A stretch of 64,000 bases of DNA from Atopsyche davidsoni (taxonomy: Eukaryota > Arthropoda > Insecta > Trichoptera > Hydrobiosidae), in the NCBI GenBank assembly GCA_022113835.1, contig JAILWY010000014.1, positions 9,797,501 to 9,861,500 on the forward strand, in the 5' to 3' direction. Below the pieces are notes generated by a model. It was not told the DNA's origin and made no database searches. It saw only the letters and a program-made list of their open reading frames with translations. Made by a program: the position numbers and the translations under genes. Below are positions 49,389 through 61,519 of the stretch, piece by piece. Each line of letters begins with the position of its first letter. Within the stretch, counting starts at the first letter, position 1.

Positions 49389-49799
49389 TTATATAATAAC
49401 ATCGATAGCTTTCACTTAATATAGAGTAAGCTTTCACTTAATATTTTTTTTTATAACTAAACACTAAGGCTTCTTGGAAATATTGTGTAACGAATATCCC
49501 AAACGTTATTAAGACACCCCTGAAATTCACTAATAAATCTTCAGTACATTCAAAAGACTTTCAAAAATCACGCAGCCTTTTTCACGTGTACTTAATAATA
49601 ATATCCAACATTGCTTCATAAATCGCATAACAATATCGTTTTCAAGATAAAATAAAAATTCTCGTAGAAATATCAGAGATTTTTTTGGAGCAAATGTAAT
49701 TAAACGAATTCATAAATCTTATATTATTGAAAATCTAAAGAATTTTTTGACAATTTTAATTGAGTCACAAGGGCAAGGAAATTAAAATAAATCTGTTGC

Positions 49800-50610
49800 A
49801 TTCCAAGACTTCTATGCTACCTTCCCCTGCCATTAGGGATTCGAGCAATTTACATGGGGATGGTATTCAAAAATAACGAACCCTCCACTCTATATTTTCT
49901 TTTTTTAATTCTCTCTTTAACCGTCCCCTTTCTAATAGCGGGTCTTCCACGTCTAGAAAATTAATATACGCGCTTTCCGCCAGCCGGTAGGCAACGCTTT
50001 GTAAAGGTTTTTTTTTTCTAATCTATATTCTACAATTCACATACATCAATCCAGGCTCACACAATATGAGCAAGAAATCAATAACCGCAGAGATAAGTCA
50101 GTCCGACGAACGGGTCACAGATCATTTAGGGTAGTTTGATTATTAAAAAATCGTTCTCGGATTATCTGACTTTGGATCTGTCTCGCTCGTTCGATCAAGT
50201 TAAAATAGCACCAGAACCAAAAGTATACGCTGCATATATTGTTTTTAAAACGCCCAGAGCTCACAGCAGCGGCGGAGATTTCGATGGATATAAAAGGGTT
50301 CGGCGGCGAACAGATGCTGCGAGATCCCGTGCAATCTGCTCGGGCCTCGGGTCTCCCAAATTACATCTTCCACAATTATGCAAACGGCCGTTTGCTTGTG
50401 ATACAATACTAATTAAACACACGGAATAATCTTTTACGTGTTTTTCTAATTAGACGCCCCCCACCTGCGCTGCAGTGCGCCGGCTGGGTTTTATTCTCGC
50501 CGTAAAGCTGGTCGTAGACGGGCCCGGGAAATTGTTTTAAGGCTATGCGGCGATTTATTTGTTTGCATAAACCGCCACGTAAACGGGGACTCTACCCCGC
50601 GCTGCCATAT
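49800..50610. promoter_or_regulatory. Extended GC-rich island with homeodomain and forkhead words
   Basis: The longest island in the window. TAATTA occurs at 50410-50415 and 50448-50453, CACAATTATGCAAAC (POU-like) at about 50368, and TTATTTGTTTGCATAAAC (forkhead-like) at about 50552. A 97-codon plus-strand frame at 50136-50429 has no domain. Best read as a regulatory cluster. Confidence 0.33.
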
Positions 50611-50699
50611 TAAGGTAATCGCTTGCTATTTGTTTTATGTTCCCAGTATATCCGTTGGTTTTGGCTGTTTTTGTTCTGCTGCATTTTTAGATAAAGTTG

Positions 50700-50876
50700 T
50701 AAAAACGTTTGAAATGTAATTAAGAAATTCAATATTTTTGACAGAGAGTACTTGGTGAAATTCCATTTTAATATTTTTGGATAAAATACTTGAGTGATTT
50801 TGCACTCTGTTTGATAATGCCAACGTGAAAGGTTGGCGAAACCGAAAATCACTCAAGTATTTTATTCAAAAATATT
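50700..50876 (-). repeat. Inverted-repeat-bearing dispersed repeat, copy 2
   Basis: Arms 50770-50799 and 50847-50876 are reverse complements with one mismatch in 30. The interior GTTTGATAATGCCAACGTG and the flanking TTCAATATTTTTGACAGAG are the reverse complement of copy 1 at 2.6-2.85 kb. This copy lacks the extra interior of copy 1. Confidence 0.75.
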
Positions 50877-51599
50877 TAAATATAATTATTGAATAGTTAT
50901 TGTTATTTATAGCCGATTTCATCACTCTAAATGTCATTGTGCTGGGATAATTTAATTTAAAATATAGTCTGACCTCCATGAATAAAATAAATAATTTATT
51001 TAATGCGTATTTAAATCTTTTCGTCACAAGTTGTATTGATTCACGCAGAATTACGTGTTGGTGTCATGTATTATTTACATTATTGTATGAATTAAAAATC
51101 TGTTTTAATTTAGTTCGATAACGTATATTTTTTGTTGTTGCAAGTATTTATTCACTGGACAAAGAAAAGAAATTGCCATTAATACCATAATAGAAAAAAC
51201 CTAGTTTTACTGTAAAACCGACGGCGTGCATTCCATAAAAAAAGAAAATCAGTTTATTTTCTTTATAATCTATCAAAAATAATTGCTTTACGTTCAAAAT
51301 ATATTTGCTGTTTTTTTGCGTGTACAAATTAATTACAAAATTGACTATGAGAATGTATGCTTACAATTATATGAAATTCCTTTCCAGACTAAAGATATAA
51401 CATATAATATTTAACTTAATTAAACTTCTATAGGAGCAGAAGGCAGCAAATGGATGAGTATATGTTATCGATTTAATGCGATCAAAAAAAGTTGTGTTTG
51501 TGTCTTTCTTCTCATGACATTTTGGTTGTGTGGGGATATTTTTCATTCCTCTATAATTTTTTTTTTTTTTTGAACTCAACAAATACAGATAAAAAGGTT

Positions 51600-51800
51600 A
51601 AAACAGTTATTCCAAGGGATAATACTACCCGGACAAGGTAGGTGTACACAAGTGGCCTTCCCTAAAACCTGCAGAGATAATAGGGGCGCTTGGGGTTGGT
51701 CAAGAGAGAGAGCTTTGGGTGCGTGTACTGCGACCCTTACTGATGTTTATAGGTAAGTAGCCAGACCAAACTGTTCGGGAAAGTAAAATTGTTTTATATA
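51600..51800. other. Mixed-composition patch
   Basis: Moderately GC-rich (GGGGCGCTTGGGGTTGG and a GAGAGAG run) with no frame or repeat partner seen. Confidence 0.25.
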
Positions 51801-52367
51801 AATTATAGGATAGTTGTAAGGTGGTCCAGGATTATGTCCAATAATAAAATATAACCCGGTAGAGTTTTAATGAGATTCTGCGAACGGCTACATATTTATG
51901 AGATAAGTAACTTTGAGGTTAAGTGCGCATTTATTTACCTTACAGTTACCCGTGTATTTTTATTTAGAAATATAAAAACACTCATGAAAGGAGCATTTTT
52001 CAAAATTATAATATTATAAATGAATATAATTAAAAATAATATTATTGACATTCTGACAAGCGTAACAAATCGTTTTGACCTCGATTATGTTATACTCAAG
52101 TTTCAAAGTCTAATTTTTCTTGAATATACTAATGATTATTTGTTATCCCGAGATTCGCATCATTCATAAATAGTGTCGTACAAAATCCTGATTAATATGA
52201 ATATTCAAAATGCAGTATCACAATCGCAGCGATTCATATATTGCCTCTAAAATATTGATCAGTCAGAACATGGCACAGTGTCAAAAATTTATTATTTATG
52301 TCGAATAGCTTGGTTTGTCGTGATTTACATTAAAATTAGCAGCTCCCGCGGTCGTAGCCGGAAACGC

Positions 52368-52781
52368 CTAACACGATCCAAAGATCAAAACCGACAACTG
52401 CCTCAAAGGAAGGCGGGCTGCGTCCTCATGAATATGCAAGCTCGGAGCACACATAACAAACTTTCTGTAATCGCCCCCTTTATAACTGGCAACACTTTTT
52501 AGCCGGGGAACTCCCGGCGCTCCTGCAACTTGGTGATTTCCCCCAAGACCGCTTTCCAGCACGGCTGCTGTATTCTTCTGATGCATATTGCCAGGGACAT
52601 CTGAACGGTGGAGTCTGAACCGTCCTGAGCCAGACGACATTACATAGGCTGATGTCTGTCGCAATATTTCACGAGAAGTACGCAGTCTGTTGCTTTTGTA
52701 TACCCCGCCGTGAATGAAACACAACAGCGCAAAAAGAATAATAGATGTTGGAATAGTTTCGGAAAGGTTGGGGTGATGCAT
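52368..52781 (-). CDS. Possible small secreted protein or its first exon; overlaps a GC island
   Basis: A true ATG (52779-52781) opens a 137-codon minus-strand frame ending in TAG at 52368-52370. Residues 12-26 (TSIILFALLCFIHGG) form a hydrophobic core like a signal peptide. The rest is basic and polar, for example YKSNRLRTSREILRQ and GSGRFRLHRSD, and ends in a Cys. No known hormone or domain motif is visible. A donor-like GTAATG follows the codons for TSAY at about residue 46, so the real exon could stop there. The right part lies in moderately GC-rich DNA that could equally be a conserved non-coding element. I give it a modest chance of being a gene. Confidence 0.28.
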   Translation of the reverse strand: MHHPNLSETIPTSIILFALLCFIHGGVYKSNRLRTSREILRQTSAYVMSSGSGRFRLHRSDVPGNMHQKNTAAVLESGLGGNHQVAGAPGVPRLKSVASYKGGDYRKFVMCAPSLHIHEDAARLPLRQLSVLIFGSC

Positions 52782-53059
52782 GACGGTCGTGTAAAGTGTG
52801 TTAGTAATCTACATTTACATATTACAATTTATAAGCATATGTGTATCTTCACATTGAATGAATCGCGTTAAAATACACGCAAGGGCATTCAAACAAGATT
52901 AAAGTTAAAAAAAAAATTAACACAGCGAACGCCGCTGAAATGCAGTATGGTCATAAAATTGCAAGATGAATAATTATTTTTTTATATTTTTTTGAAAATC
53001 GTATTATATTTTTAAAATGATACGAAAAAGCAAGACCAAAGTACTTACAGGATCAAAAT

Positions 53060-53370
53060 CAACATAAGTCCGGTGGGCGAGTAGCTCGTTTCGTTTTTAT
53101 ATTGCGTTATTTAACCGCGGCAGCTGCGGGCCGCAATCCAACCCCATCCCTTCCCCATCGTCTCCCCATCCCCTCCCCTCCCCGCGATATAATCTTCGAG
53201 GATCTGCAGATGAACAGCACCCGTCAAGATTTCATTTGTGATGCTCGGTTTTTGTTTTACGACAGACTAGCGAATGCCGCACTGTTGTTTTTGCCACTTC
53301 AATACAAAAACGGAGCGGACACTGAGCCGACACAACTCACTCTTGCCGCTTACGTTCATTTGAATTTTTA
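53060..53370. promoter_or_regulatory. GC-rich island with pyrimidine tract
   Basis: Contains CGCGGCAGCTGCGGGCCGC and a C/T-only run near 53140-53180. An 89-codon frame without ATG crosses it; no domain. Candidate regulatory element. Confidence 0.25.
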
Positions 53371-53689
53371 ATAAAGTTTCGTGAAGTTTAATACGCCTTT
53401 GATAAAAACTCATGAACTACACACAAAAAATAAAAATAATAATTGTTTTTGCTTATCGTAACTACACTATAAACGTGTTATCACAATTGATCGATTAAAA
53501 TGTTTGTTTCATTTTATGATTGCAATGCACTACAGCTGTTTCAATTATTGCGATTCAGATATTATAAACTGAGCTTACTATCAGTATCATATAAGTATCA
53601 TACGATAAAGAATTTACGTATAACATAGGATAAAATTCATAAACCATAGATGCTGCCGAATACGTGTGAAATAAACTGAACGTTTATCG

Positions 53690-55300
53690 AAAATCTTTAG
53701 TAAATCGCACAGCGAAGGACATCGGTTTCTTCGAACCGGATGACGGATCCTTTGATCCGCTTGCCAGTTTTATTATATCTATGCAGTTTGATATGCTAAA
53801 ATTATTCCCCGTTCAAATTATTATCTTGGATGTTTTCCGCTCATGGAGCAAACAAAAAAAATATCTAAAGTAACGTAGAGGAAAAGGTAGAACGCTAATA
53901 CACTAAATAGCAATAAAATTTATTTAATTGTCACTTTATTTTTCTATGTTAAAAGTTGATTTTTTTACAGAATATTAAGAAAACTATAAATTATATTTAC
54001 CTTTTTTTTATTATTTAATTAACGTCCTTTTTCAGGGTGAAATAAAAAATATTGAAAAATTGGATAAAATTGAGACTTTTCAAAACCAAAGTTTGTTAAA
54101 GTTATTTTTTTTAAATTTTAATCTAATCCAACAAAAAAGGGTTTATTATATTTAATATTTTAATTCCAATTGAAAAAAACTCCTAAATGCTTAGTGATCT
54201 AGGCATTTGGGTAAAACGACTCTCCAAATGCCTAAACTTCAATCGAAAAAACACATATTTTTTTATATTAAAAGTAAATTAATACGAAATAAAAAAATCT
54301 CACATTTGAAAAAAGGGATGTTTCTAACTTTTTGCATTTTTTTTTTTTTTATTGGTGGAGTAGATTTTTTGCAAAAAATTTGAGAAAACGGAACCAGCTC
54401 CGTCAACAAAATAATATTATTCATATCAACAGACACTGACAAAGTTGCACAGACAAAATTTTTTTTTCTTCTAAAATTTGAAAACATCATGGAGCAGTGT
54501 CCACAGTTCTCTATGATTCGATTAAGAGTGTCTATGGTACAAAAATGGCCCCGGAACGGCATCGCATCATCCTTTGCGGCCAAGTTTATTTTTAATTTAA
54601 TACGGCGACGAAGCGCCGCGCCGGGACTGGTTTGTGAATAACGCATCGAAAAGTTGTAAGCCACGCCGCGAAAAAATGGAGTCCTTTTTGCCTTATGGAA
54701 TTTATTATAATTTTATGGATCAATGTAAAATACTTAAAGGAAAACTTTGCCGGCTTGTATCGAGGGATTTGGCTTTGAATATTTTGTTGGTGTTTCTCGG
54801 TACACCGTAATCTTGAATTATATTACGAAGAATCAATATTTTTAAGACGTGATAATAATTTTGTATAAGCCGGAGGTCGGGGCACTAATATAATCAATAC
54901 TTTGGAAATTCAGAATTATGTAAAAAAAAAAAAAAATCTAAATTCTTTTTGAATTGATAATACATAAAAATAGGCGAAAACATGAAGTAAATATGATTTT
55001 TAAAAAAATATTTTTGCACTCATTTTAAATCATAAAAAAATACTAGAATGAAGATGATTTTGCCATTTTGGCAATATGTTTTGGGTATCCTCCATACATA
55101 AAACAAGATTCATATAATATGATTGTCGGTTCATTTATAATTTATTCTCAAAAGTAAAAATTTTAAAAATAACTTTTACTTTTATCACACTTCTCATAAA
55201 AAAATATCTGTTAGTAGTAAAAATATTTATAATAACAAATATTGAACTGTATTTAAAAACAAACAAATAAACTTAATTTCTACTATGAATTTCAAAATTA
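53690..55300. other. AT-rich DNA with one small GC island
   Basis: A GC island at about 54530-54700 (CGGCGACGAAGCGCCGCGCC) is crossed by a 133-codon minus-strand frame that becomes Lys/Phe-rich in AT DNA and has no ATG at its first codon. I do not call it a gene. TCGAACCGGATGACGGATCC at 53734-53753 is an isolated GC patch. Confidence 0.4.
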
Positions 55301-55331
55301 CAACTGTAGTAGATTTCAGATTTATATTGAA

Positions 55332-56859
55332 CTAGCGGATACCCGACGTGTTCTACTACGCTAAATAAATAAATACATTTATTTTATTTCTTCGAAAAAA
55401 GGAAATTTCGTTTTTTATTAACTTTTTTATCTTAATGCTAGCGGATAAACAATATATATTGAGTTTTTTCGGTAGGTGTGTAAACAAAGATTTTTCGGCT
55501 TTGATTTTGATTGTGGCTTCGATTAACTACGTGGCGATAGTTTTTTAACAGCAAGTCTTGTTCCGTTGCACAATTTAGGTGGATCTTAGTTGCAAATGAG
55601 CATCTATGGTGAACCAACTTTTAAAGTTATGATGTGTGGTGGCATTCTAGATGGTTCCAAAGAGTTAAAAATCTCTATTGGATAGTTGACTCTATTTTGG
55701 AACTTCATTATACTGCAATGTTTTCGCAAAATTATTGTAGCTGTGCTCCTCGTTCTTCGACATTTTTTTTTCAGTAAAATAAACACGTTGACCGTTTTCT
55801 AAATGAACAGCAAGATTGGATTGAACAGTTGGATATCATTCGTGAATACTGAAACCAAGAATTCAGCAGACAGCTTCATTACTGTTAACATATTTGCATA
55901 TGTAATTGTCAATATCAACGTTTCTTACTTTAATGGTGGTAGTAAATCCTCCATCTTCTGGCTTTCGTCGCTGTATTTCGGATATCCATCCTCACCAGTT
56001 TGAGTTTCATTAATCAAATCGCGTATATATCTTTTCGTGCATTTGCCGTCTTTCATGCAAGGCGAATTCATATTCAATGCTCCGCATGGGCCGTGAATCA
56101 TGTTCTTGCAGACAACGTCTTCTTGTAGATTCGGTAGTTCAGCAGATATAAATAACACTATCCATTTGATTTGGAACAATTTTTTTTATCAGCCAAATTA
56201 GAATATGAGCGTGCGGTTATCTCCGTTTTTGCTTTAATCGCCTGTATGACTACGTCAAAGCATCTTGAGCATACTCATGCATATGCAATATTGCAATTGC
56301 ATCGCGCGAATGAATATAATCTTCGATACGCAATTTCTTTTGGTTAAAACGAATGTACAGAAGCCGCTCGCTTTCAATTTTGGCGTACATGTCAACAATG
56401 AACTGATGAAACACTTCACGGCATTTTAAAATGTGATTGGATTGGTAGGCTCTTATCATAATGCGATATGCATAATAATCCATAGATGAAACTTGTAATA
56501 CGAATATTTTTGTTTAATATTTTTTTCCCATATAAAAACAGACAAACTCAATATGATAAAACTCTCTGTTGTGAATGACAGATAGTGATTTTGTTTTGTG
56601 CGCGATCTTCACAATGTTCTTTTTTCAAATTTTTTGCGAGGAACGATCTCGACTTTACAAATGTTGAAAATTTTTGTATGGAAAATGTCGAAAATCGACA
56701 TAATTAATAGACCGAATGTATTTAATGCATTCTTTTAATAGTCTCAAAGATTCTTTGTATTATTGCCTTTCAAATGAAACCGATTTGGGGCACATCGGTT
56801 GGATGGTTTCAAAGCCTATGACGGACACACAAACATCTTTTGTGTTTTATATATATAGA
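55332..56859 (-). mobile_element. Non-autonomous Helitron, copy B
   Basis: Same family as copy A. On the minus strand it starts TCTATATATATAAAACAC after A and ends GGGTATCCGCTAG before T. The 3' hairpin is GCGTAGTAGAACACGT; its stem differs from copy A yet still pairs, with one G-T pair. It lacks the internal duplication of copy A and keeps more of the 5' coding part. A second CTAGCGGATA lies at 55438-55447, about 100 bases inside the 3' terminus. Confidence 0.9.
55604..56483 (-). pseudogene. Broken Helitron Rep/helicase coding remnants
   Basis: In minus-strand order the remnant starts with MDYYAYRIMIRAYQSNHIL, KCREVFHQFIVDMYAKIE and SRDAIAILHMHEYAQDA (56483-56250), the region leading into the Helitron Rep domain. 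Next comes HGPCGALNMNSPCMKDGKC and KRYIRDLINETQTGEDGYPK (56179-55925), then a KFQNRVNYPIE stretch (55786-55604). Comparison with the usual order shows that the Rep catalytic core after YAQDA is deleted. The helicase is also missing. Confidence 0.82.
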
Positions 56860-56869
56860 TGAGTAAAGG

Positions 56870-59130
56870 AGAACATTGTAAAAGCACAATAAGGATAGTC
56901 GTATTATAATGTAACATTGGTAGTTTATTTTTTAATTTGATATGCAGGTTACCACAAACAATGACTGTGGAGAAAGTCTTCAATCGGCAAAGAATTCTGA
57001 GATGAGACTCAACGGAGAAAGATAAATTATTAATGCAAAGCAAAGATGACATATTTTATATTTAAAGAGTTATAAACGTAGACTGCCAAAATTAGTTTTA
57101 ATATTCCTATTCAATTTCATATTGCTTCAATAAACTATTTGAATGTGTATAAATCAATTAATATGTGATCTGTGCCAATGTTAAAGTTTTAACATTTAAT
57201 TAGTGAACATTCATTATGAAGTAGAGTAAATAAATGTGAACATGTAATTTCAATATATACCAACGAGGTGTATTTACTGTTTTCTATTTAAATGTTTATT
57301 GAATGTGATATGTATCAAATGTCCTAAATTATTTGACCTATATAGATTAAAGGGCTTTTTAAAAGAAATTGAGTACTTTGATAGAAATATATTAAGTCAT
57401 CTGAACGTTAATTTAAAACTAAATGGAAAGAAACATATTTCAATACAATATTACAAATACAACTAAATTCAATATAAATAATATTATTTAAATAAGACTA
57501 TAGTTTTGTTTAAAAATAGTAATAAAAGATTCGGAGCGGAAATGAATTTAATCGCTTACTGAGTCTCAAATTTTCACGCATAAATGAAGTACCTTTCCAT
57601 GTTCCCTTCCCCCTTATAAATAGACATCAACATATTGGCATTTACATTGAAACTCCATTAATGTAATTCTCTTCCTACATAATATATAATACACATGAAA
57701 ATAAGGGAAGATAAATTCTTTCTGATGAAGCAAAATGATGGCACTTAAAGAGACAAGATATAAAATTAAACCGTTATTTAAATTAAATGGTTTTATTTTG
57801 ATAAAAAGATAAAAACTCTTTATAACTCTAAATCAAGTATAAAAGAATAACGAATGGTTTTTGTTACTTTAAATGAGAGCTCTTTAGTCCCATAAAACCA
57901 TGTTCTGTCACTACCCTGATTGACGAGTGTTATAACATATACAGTGTGTTTTATTTATAATTTGTATAAAATATTTCAAAATTTATGCATATAAATACAT
58001 TTCCATGCCTATTTATTGGTGTTAAATATAATAAAAACCGTTTGTATAATAAAAACATTATTTACTAATTTGTTCATGACTAATGACTTGTTTTGATCCA
58101 ATTCAAAATTAATCAAATTGTATTGTGGCTATTGACTTTTAACATTTTCAAAACTGCTCCGAAGCATTCAGGTCAGTAGTTCATAAAAGAAATATCTCTA
58201 TATTTAATAGTTTACAGTATTTATTGTTAATAAAATATTAAAACAAGTATGGAATTAGGTTAGGTAAATATTATAATATGAAGATATCACAAACCAATTG
58301 TAAATATTGAAATTTGGATTATAATAAAACATCAAATAAAAGAGAAAATACTTTAATATAAAAATATATTATAATGCCTTGGGCTATACAAAATATCCAT
58401 AAAAAATAATACAATTGAGTAGAATTATAAAACTGATTTGAATTTGAGTAATTGTTTATTTTATAAACTTGGTAATTATTGACAAAATATTTGTTTTTTT
58501 TGTGTTATTTATATTTAAAATATAAAATAAAAACATTGACTAAAATGTAACCTTGTGGTTAGTGAAATATTAACTATAAAAAAGGAAAACATATATCACA
58601 ATATGGTTACAAAAACATTTTTTGTAAATTTTTACATTAAGAATAAACATTATACAATTTTATATTTACAATGACTCGGCTTATAAAAGGCAATTTCTAA
58701 GAAAACTATTGGTATTTTTATAATAATTCTGACGATAGTAGCTTGACCTTATAAACTAAATTAGCAGAATACAAGTAAAATGCATTTAAATTAAATAATT
58801 TAAAATACTTGGATATGAACTTAGTTCCATTGTAATATTTACTTAGATATAATATCAAAATAAAAAATAGAAAATAGTCACTTGTCTGTTAAACAGAAAA
58901 AAAATACTCAAAACATTTTAATAATGTATGTCAAATGATTAGAAAGTACTTAAAATACTCTTGTGAACTTCATAAGTCAGCAATTTAAACTATTAAGTAA
59001 TAACTGGGTAAGTAAATACCCACTCACAATAAATCAACGTTGACCTATTTGTAAATATGATAAAAATATCAATAATTACAACGTACTGAGTTAACATGGA
59101 CATTAATTCATTGGGTGATAAGTGAACATA
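56870..59130. other. AT-rich DNA downstream of the GCDH gene
   Basis: No supported gene, RNA or transposon terminus. Short AT-rich frames only. Confidence 0.55.
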
Positions 59131-59139
59131 CACAGGTGA

Positions 59140-59145
59140 TTTATT
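59140..59145 (-). terminator. Poly(A) signal of the GCDH gene
   Basis: AATAAA on the minus strand, about 85 bases after the GCDH stop codon, in the expected position for 3'-end processing. Confidence 0.6.
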
Positions 59146-59229
59146 TAGTTTATCTGAAGACTTGAACTGTAAATTTGAAGTGTGCCAATGACCTTAACAT
59201 AAGATACGGGAAGATGAAAGCGTTGACCT

Positions 59230-60540
59230 TTATGCAGCTGCAAAAGCTGGAATACCAGTAATAGCACGACCCAGAATCAAGGCATGGATATCGTGAGTCC
59301 CTTCATAAGTGTTGACAGCTTCTAAATTCATAACGTGCCTTATAATGTGATATTCATCAGCAATTCCATTACCTCCAAGCATATCCCTAGTGGTCCGAGC
59401 TATCTCGAGAGCTTTACCGCAAGAGTTTCTCTTGATCAGAGATATCATATCAGGGGCTACCATGCCTTTATCCTTCAGACGTCCAACCTGCAGGCAACCT
59501 TGTAGACCGAGGCTGATATCGGTGATCATGTCGGCCATTTTCTTTTGCATGATTTGTGTAGCAGCCAAAGGCCTGTTGAATTGCTTTCGGTCTAGAGTAT
59601 ACTGCCTGGCAATATGCAAGCAAGACTCTGCCGCTCCCAAAGCGCCCCAGGCAATCCCAAAACGGGCATTATTTAAACATCCAAAAGGCCCTTTCAAACC
59701 TTGTACATTCGGTAAAAGGTTTTCTTCAGGTATAACAACGTCATCCATTAGAATCATACCGGTTTCGGAGGCGCGAAGGGAGAATTTTCCCTCAATTTTG
59801 GGAGTAGAAAGTCCACTCTTGACTTGAGAACGTTCTATGATAAACCCTCGAATGACATTATCTTCTGTTTTGCCCCAAATAACCAAAATATCAGCAATGG
59901 GCGAGCTGGTAATCCAGGTCTTCGAGCCCGAAAGCTTGTATGTTTTTGTTTTGGCATCATATTTTGCCTTTGTCTCCATGGAACCGGGGTCACTGCCGTG
60001 ATTGGGCTCAGTTAAACCAAAACATCCCACTGACTTACCTTGAGCCATGATCGGTAAGTATTTCTGCTTCTGTTCTTCTGAGCCGTACATGTAGATCGCA
60101 CCCATAGCGAGAGAGCTCTGAACGCTGAAGGCTGACCGATAAGCCGAGTCCACCTTCTCAACTTCCCTCGCGAGAAGTCCGTATGTGACGTTGGAGACTC
60201 CTGCGCAGCCGTACCCCTTCATGGTGCAGCCTAGGACGCCGAGCTCTCCCATTTCCGTGAGTATCTCCCGGTGAAACAGCTCTTTGCGGTTAGCTTCTAA
60301 TATTCTCGGTAAAAGTTTATCTTGACAGTAGCTTCGGAACGTATCCCTCATGGCTATTTCGTCTTCGCCGAGCTGTGACTCCAGATTGAGCGGGTCCTCC
60401 CAGTTGAATACGGTTTTGGTACTTCCTCCGGACTTCGAACATGACACGGCACTATGGGAAAAGGATTTGTAAGGTAGCAGACCGACATACTGCGAGCACT
60501 TTTTGGGAATTGCTAGTTTTCCTATTTTATAAGCGGCCAT
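59230..60540 (-). CDS. GCDH: Glutaryl-CoA dehydrogenase, mitochondrial (single exon)
   Basis: The 436-residue product is complete and close to the 438 residues of human GCDH. It oxidatively decarboxylates glutaryl-CoA to crotonyl-CoA in the mitochondrial matrix, in lysine, hydroxylysine and tryptophan breakdown, passing electrons from FAD to electron-transfer flavoprotein. Residues 1-40 are basic and Ser-rich, a likely import peptide. Family landmarks are in order. [13 protein letters not shown] at 132-144 includes the substrate-binding Arg135. [12 protein letters not shown] at 173-184 and KTWITSSP at 207-214 line the flavin. [10 protein letters not shown] lies at 290-299 and RDMLGGNG at 385-392. 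[20 protein letters not shown] at 410-429 contains the catalytic base Glu413. The start is ATG at 60538-60540 in good context (GCAGCCATGG). Stop is TAA at 59230-59232. No intron interrupts the frame. Upstream DNA is CpG-rich and the next sequence downstream has AATAAA. No frame shift or lost key residue; it should be functional. Confidence 0.97.
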   Translation of the reverse strand: MAAYKIGKLAIPKKCSQYVGLLPYKSFSHSAVSCSKSGGSTKTVFNWEDPLNLESQLGEDEIAMRDTFRSYCQDKLLPRILEANRKELFHREILTEMGELGVLGCTMKGYGCAGVSNVTYGLLAREVEKVDSAYRSAFSVQSSLAMGAIYMYGSEEQKQKYLPIMAQGKSVGCFGLTEPNHGSDPGSMETKAKYDAKTKTYKLSGSKTWITSSPIADILVIWGKTEDNVIRGFIIERSQVKSGLSTPKIEGKFSLRASETGMILMDDVVIPEENLLPNVQGLKGPFGCLNNARFGIAWGALGAAESCLHIARQYTLDRKQFNRPLAATQIMQKKMADMITDISLGLQGCLQVGRLKDKGMVAPDMISLIKRNSCGKALEIARTTRDMLGGNGIADEYHIIRHVMNLEAVNTYEGTHDIHALILGRAITGIPAFAAA

Positions 60541-60720
60541 GGCTGCAGCGAGTCGCGAGTCGATCGATTACAGCTCGGATATGAAATGTTAACCTCACTT
60601 TCGAGCGGCGAGACGTCAAACGGGTTATCTGGCGAGCGCCGAATTGTCATAATAATTACGTCAGAAATACGCACGCGGCGGCGACCTTCACGATCACTTT
60701 GACATTGTACACGGCGCCAT
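60541..60720 (-). promoter_or_regulatory. CpG-containing promoter and 5' leader region of GCDH
   Basis: Immediately upstream of the GCDH start the DNA turns GC-rich with many CpG (GAGCGGCGAGACGTC, CGCACGCGGCGGCGACC), including a TACGTCA half-CRE near 60657. No clear TATA box. This is the pattern of a broadly expressed CpG-type promoter; the exact transcription start cannot be read. Confidence 0.5.
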
Positions 60721-60799
60721 ACATTTCAAATTTTAACTCAATTAATACTTTCAATCATTTATTCAATTTATTCTTCGACTCGTGCAATATTTTTCCTTA

Positions 60800-61110
60800 C
60801 ATAAATTCAATAACAATTCATGTACGCTACCACCTAAGCCACACCATGTAAGCCCCACAAACTGCGCGCAGTACTGCTAGCATACAAGAACTATTGTAAA
60901 TTAACATTTTAAAAAAATATATATATTCAACTAATTCATTGAATCATGTAATAAAAGGGTATTCCACACATATTTTTGTCTTGCTAAACCCGTTAATACA
61001 AAAAAAAATCCATGTACACTATCTACCTTAGCCACCCGTTGTTACCCCCACAACTTCGCGTATTGTAACCATACCCCTAAGAAATATTGTAAACTCATCA
61101 AATTAGTTGT
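60800..61110. repeat. Old tandem duplication, period 192
   Basis: CATGTACGCTACCACCTAAGCC at 60819 and CATGTACACTATCTACCTTAGCC at 61011 begin two diverged units. Each continues through GCCCCACAA or CCCCCACAA to an ATTGTAAA word. Non-coding; it lies directly upstream of the GCDH promoter region. Confidence 0.6.
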
Positions 61111-61519
61111 TTTTTTTTTTTATATTATGTTTCATTTAAAAAATTGTGTAAATATATTTTGGAGAATTTGAGAGTCCCTATTATTTAGTAATTGTGACAG
61201 TATGGTTTCACTTTTTACCCTTGCCACGTATGCTCTTTCTGTATAATCACAAATAGCGATATCGTGTGATGTTTAATGAAATGTACAATTTATCTAAAAA
61301 TAATTTATAATCCACATACAAAAGTCATTTTTTATAAATGATTGTCAAATCAAAGATAAAAAACACGAAAACGCCAACCGATTTTTGATTGATACTGGTT
61401 TGCATTGTGCATATATGCTCTTTGGGTACAAAACAAACAAGCGGGTTTATTATTACATTTTTTTTTGATATTTCATTCAACAGAGGCTCTAAAATCAGAG
61501 GTGAATTTTTTTTTTAAAG

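Noticed and set aside
50136..50429. 97-codon frame in the large GC island
   Set aside because: No ATG in good context, no domain, and the sequence is dense in transcription-factor words; treated as regulatory.
54263..54664. 133-codon minus-strand frame
   Set aside because: First codon is GTG, the second half is Lys/Phe-rich AT DNA, and no family is recognisable.
59390..59827. 145-codon plus-strand frame
   Set aside because: It is the antisense shadow of the GCDH coding sequence.
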